In this document: positions 60,952-64,000 of the stretch, one piece after another
How positions within the stretch are numbered: the first letter of the stretch is position 1
Layout of the letters: the number at the start of each line of letters is the position of its first letter
Source: Raphanus sativus
Lineage: Eukaryota; Streptophyta; Magnoliopsida; Brassicales; Brassicaceae
Assembly (NCBI RefSeq): GCF_000801105.2
Contig: NC_079515.1
Span: 7,254,001 to 7,318,000, forward strand
Direction of reading: 5' to 3'
Length of the DNA: 64,000 bases
The notes under the pieces: generated by a model
What the model saw: the letters and a program-made list of their open reading frames with translations, nothing else
Told to the model about the DNA's origin: nothing
Database searches by the model: none
Translations under genes and position numbers: made by a program

Positions 60952-61384
60952 TTAGGATGAGCAACCTCCGAGTAGAAGATGAGGAATTAGGATGGACTTG
61001 TAGAAATTCTTCATCATGATTTCCAATCCAATCGATTTCGCTTTCACCGTGAGCCTCTGGATCTATCAGGAATAATGGTTTCACCGTGAGACAGAGATGT
61101 CGGAACTCGACGATGACTTTAGACGACGATGGATCCGGAGGAGAGAGACGATGTATACAGAAAGAAGAAGGTCACAACCGAGAAAAAAAGTCGTGATATC
61201 TTAGAGATAAGTAGGGTTAATTTTGTCTTTTACACATTAATGAAAAGTGTATTTGTGAAAATGTTCTTAAATTGATGGTATTATTGAATTGTGGTACTAC
61301 ACAAAGTGTACTTGTAAAATTTCCCCTTTCCCTTTTCCTGATTTCTTCCTATTTTTTTTTTCAAGAACGAAAAGATCAAATTTG

Positions 61385-61986
61385 ATGGATGGGAATACGA
61401 GGCGGTTACCGCCGTGGATGCTCGCCGGCGCGTCATCCGGTGTAGCGGCTACAGGCAAGGGCGAAATAAAACAGGAAGCAGAAGCTCCGAAGACCAGGAA
61501 GAATCGTAAGACTCGAAAAGAGAGAGATGACTCGGACACAGAGGAAACCAAAAAGGTGGAGATGAGGAGAAGAGGAGTTCGCAGGAAAATCAAAGAAGAA
61601 GAGGCAAAGCCTAGTATTGACGATGGTAAGAGTCCAGAGATTATTCGATCCGCAAATTGTCCAGATGAAGATGAGGAGAATCTCACAGTTGATGATTTAT
61701 TAAGCTTTGCTCATGAGGTATTTTTACTACATCAGTATGGTTAATTAATGATTTCGTGAATTTGATTCTTAATGTCCATTGTCCATCTGTGCTTTTTAAA
61801 CCCATGAATTTACAGTACGTCAAAGGTGAAGAAGAAGAAGAGCAGGCAAAAGAGATTAGATTGATTGATGATGTCAACGATGAGTCAAATATGAGATCAT
61901 CTGAAGGAGAAACAAATGGAACCAGAGATCCAACTTCAGAGGACATGATTAGTTTGCTGTTGGGTCCTTTTTTCAACAAATCTTGA
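61385..61986 (+). CDS. Small charged protein of unknown function
   Basis: Two exons (61385-61717, 61816-61986) give 167 codons, starting MDGNTRRLPPWMLAG. The protein is highly charged: Lys/Arg-rich around residues 35-70 (KTRKNRKTRKERDD, RRRGVRRKIKEEE), then acidic (DEDEENLTVDDLLSFAHEYV). It ends SEDMISLLLGPFFNKS. The basic part could direct it to the nucleus. No domain is recognised. By position it may correspond to the small unknown gene after TDX in Arabidopsis (probably At3g17890). The Pack-MULE ends only 58 bp before the start codon, inside what should be its leader or core promoter. Confidence 0.75.
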
Positions 61987-62918
61987 ACTAATTGAAACAT
62001 GGATTGAATCAGATTTCGTTTTTTCTTTTAGATTTTCGTTTTATTATTTTCCGGTATATATACTTTTCATCCTTTCTATTGATCATTATGAAATACGGAG
62101 GAAACATAGATTTTGAGTGAGGAAGATAATGATGTAAGAGCAACTGAGTTCATAAGCCGATGGAAAGCGGCAGACGAAAGCATTAGTGCTCTGTAGTCGA
62201 TTTTGGCAACTAAAAGGACCGAAAGCACCACTTTCTCAAGCGCATCAGTGACGTGCTGCCATTTTGTTTATAAAACTCGATTACCAGAAAAACACAACAC
62301 CACACCACACATAAATTCATTCCTTAAAACGCAACAGACTTATACAGAATTTAAAACTGGTGGTGTTCATTGCACAATGTAATGAAAACGTTTAGGTGGA
62401 GACTTGGTAGATATATAGTGACGGCAATATCTCGAAAACCCTAAATTGTATGCCTGACATTCTAATGGGCATTTTTACTTGTTCTTCATTGGGCTTTTCA
62501 ATATTTTCATCGAAGGTTGGGTTAGTAAGAATGACTTGTTTGACCCAAAACAAAAGGGTGGTTAAGAAGAATTAGGGGGAAAATGGACTTTTAATTCCTC
62601 AATTATAATTGTAATCAGCACTTTTAATACTCAACTTTTAGTTGTGCAATTTTAATCCTCAAGTGAATGTTGACTGAGCAAAATTGAACATTAAGAAGTC
62701 AACTGTTATGTTTTTTTAACGGAAACGTTAGTTATTATAGAAAAGAGATTTGGTTTGTCTTTTGAAACCCAGAAATCTCTCACTTTGATTATTTAGGCAA
62801 TTTTGTTAGAAAGGAGATGATTTCCGGCGAAAGGAGAACAATTCCAACGAAAAGAGAACAATTCTGGTGAGGACAGGAGCAAATTACGGCGAGCATTGCA
62901 TAAGCCGTATCGTTTTGT
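61987..62918. other. 3' flank and spacer with a possible MULE end
   Basis: 3' untranslated region of the small gene, then spacer. From about 62574 the sequence GGGGGAAAATGGACTTTTAATTC, followed by AATT-rich motifs, looks like the left terminal repeat of another Mutator-like element. No matching right end is seen before the window ends. No gene. Confidence 0.4.
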
Positions 62919-62926
62919 TGTGTATG

Positions 62927-63156
62927 CAGTGGCGGACCTAGGATCTAATTTTACCTGGGTCAAACTTAAAATTTAAGAGGAAAAAATGAACAAAAGGTGT
63001 CATGACCAGGATTTGAGCCGTGGGTTAGAGGTGTCAGGAGGAAGATTTTACGACTAGAACTACCGATTTTCCATTGTATTATCAAACAAATTAATATTTA
63101 TTGAGATTAAAGGTGTGTCAGGTGACACCCCATTTCCCTGTGTAGGTCTGCCTCTG
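62927..63156. mobile_element. hAT-type MITE (230 bp)
   Basis: Ends CAGTGGCGGACCTA and, complemented, CAGAGGCAGACCTA (12 of 14 matching). A perfect 8-bp target duplication, TGTGTATG, lies at 62919-62926 and 63157-63164. No coding capacity. The CAGTGGCGGA start is a widespread plant hAT MITE type. Confidence 0.88.
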
Positions 63157-63164
63157 TGTGTATG

Positions 63165-64000
63165 GCGGGGAGAGTAGAAGATAGTGCAAAACAAGATTCC
63201 AATGAGACAAAGTCAGTCAATGTGGGGATCAGTGTTAAGCGCTTATTGATTCTTCATTGTTCTTCTTTTAAGGATTTGTCTTAGAGGAGAAGTTATTGAT
63301 GCTGTAAACATTGCCTATTCTTTTCGCTTTAATTCTGTGAAAATTTTGATTTTTTTTGCTATTAGGGCAAGTTTGTGAATTATCTGATATGGAGATGCAT
63401 ATGTAAATCTGAGAACTATCATTATGACATAATTTTTTTTTATCAAAAAGTGTGTGATACTGCAACTGTTGCAGGACTCTAATGTTGAACTGGAAAATAT
63501 ATGCATTTTCTAGGAAGATAAATCTAGTTATGTTATTACAAACTTTGTTTTTGCTAATCGTATGAGTACTTGTACATGTGTGATTTTAAGGTTATGGCCA
63601 AAGTTAAAAGGATCAGACACAATGTTCATTGGCGACAGATCAAAACAAAGACCATACAAATTCCCATCTTCAAATCAACTTGTGTCATGGAACGTGTTTG
63701 CAGAGCTGTTTATGATCTAAGTTTGCTTTCTCCATCTATTCAATCTTGGATTGAAGTTTTAGTAGTTCTTTCTCATGGTAGATAGTTTTTTTTGTCAAGG
63801 ATTTCATTGTATAACACTCAAAACAGAGTAATCAAAGAACATAGTTTAGATACAACACTCATTGTGAAAGCAACAACTAAACAAGTGGCTGTGCATTGAT
63901 TAAAACTACAAGATAGTAAGAGTGACAAGGTTTCTAAAAAGAAAACCTGTGATCTTAATCATGTCCAGCCATGAATGCTTGGCAGAGAAGAGGACAATAG
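63165..64000. other. Right-end intergenic DNA
   Basis: No supported gene. The open frame at 63570-63785 (MAKVKRIRHNVHWRQIK...) has no domain that I recognise and no visible splice context. If the possible MULE end near 62574 is real, this stretch is its interior. Confidence 0.4.

Larger units (their letters stand above)
57158..61326. mobile_element. Pack-MULE with fragments of three host genes (4169 bp)
   Basis: A Mutator-like element without transposase. The left end reads GGGAAATTGCCACATATACC and the right end, complemented, GGGGAAATTTTACAAGTACA. The similarity continues patchily for about 100 bp, through TACCAC motifs to AATGGTCAAAATACAATTATACCC on the left and AATGTGTAAAAGACAAAATTAACCC on the right. 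A 9-bp direct repeat, TTTCCCTTT, abuts both ends (57149-57157 and 61327-61335), the hallmark of Mutator insertion. Inside are fragments of a VTE6-like gene, a SYP31/32-like syntaxin and an aspartokinase, plus a ~150-bp triplicated repeat and a TTATAAA-rich tract. The target duplication is low in complexity, which slightly weakens it; the ends and cargo support the call independently. Confidence 0.82.

Noticed and set aside
63570..63785. Open frame starting MYMCDFKVMAKVKRI
   Set aside because: No recognisable family, no splice context and AT-rich surroundings; likely chance.

Overview
This is nuclear DNA from a flowering plant of the mustard family, most likely a Brassica or close relative. 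The protein genes have GT-AG introns and plant-specific families. From memory, their order matches Arabidopsis chromosome 3 around At3g17810-At3g17880, in the same relative orientations: PYD1, GLN1;3, a plastid DnaJ, RLK902, IREH1, JAZ3 and TDX/HIP. The Brassica-type S1 SINE and the many Helitrons, MITEs and Mutator relatives also fit. The gene models were spliced by hand; for those whose exon coordinates are listed, the exon lengths sum to complete reading frames.

Layout. 1-1720: repeat-rich leader with a Tourist-like MITE. 1721-3579 (+): PYD1, dihydropyrimidine dehydrogenase. 3580-14200: a transposon graveyard with two delimited non-autonomous Helitrons, a Helitron helicase relic, an AT-rich repeat array ending in a Helitron 5' terminus, and a hAT transposase relic. 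14288-16067 (+): cytosolic glutamine synthetase. 16068-19319: AT-rich intergenic DNA. 19320-21860 (+): plastid-type DnaJ with a C-terminal membrane segment. 22835-23026: S1-type SINE with a 16-bp target duplication. 23475-25474 (+): RLK902-like receptor kinase. 26084-32206 (-): IREH1-like AGC kinase. 34296-35543 (-): a truncated but fully open IREH1 copy. 37015-41545: a complete PIF/Harbinger element with two decayed genes. 41630-42299: a GGGTTCGG-rich hAT element. 42308-49640: AT-rich DNA with a duplicated CACTA terminus and a decayed LINE lacking ORF2. 50131-52698 (+): JAZ3, preceded by three G-boxes. 53416-54048: a second GGGTTCGG hAT element. 54386-56684 (+): TDX/HIP co-chaperone thioredoxin. 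57158-61326: a Pack-MULE carrying fragments of three unrelated genes. 61385-61986 (+): a small acidic unknown gene. 62927-63156: a short hAT MITE.

The conserved genes are ordinary housekeeping and signalling genes (pyrimidine breakdown, nitrogen assimilation, plastid chaperones, receptor and AGC kinases, jasmonate repression, thioredoxin chaperone) and do not form one pathway. The novelty is in the spaces between them. The Pack-MULE has matching ends, a 9-bp target duplication and pieces of VTE6-like, SYP31/32-like and aspartokinase genes with introns retained. The 223-codon IREH1 derivative keeps the N-terminus and all-helical domain but has lost zinc finger and kinase. Several transposons are delimited exactly by their target duplications.
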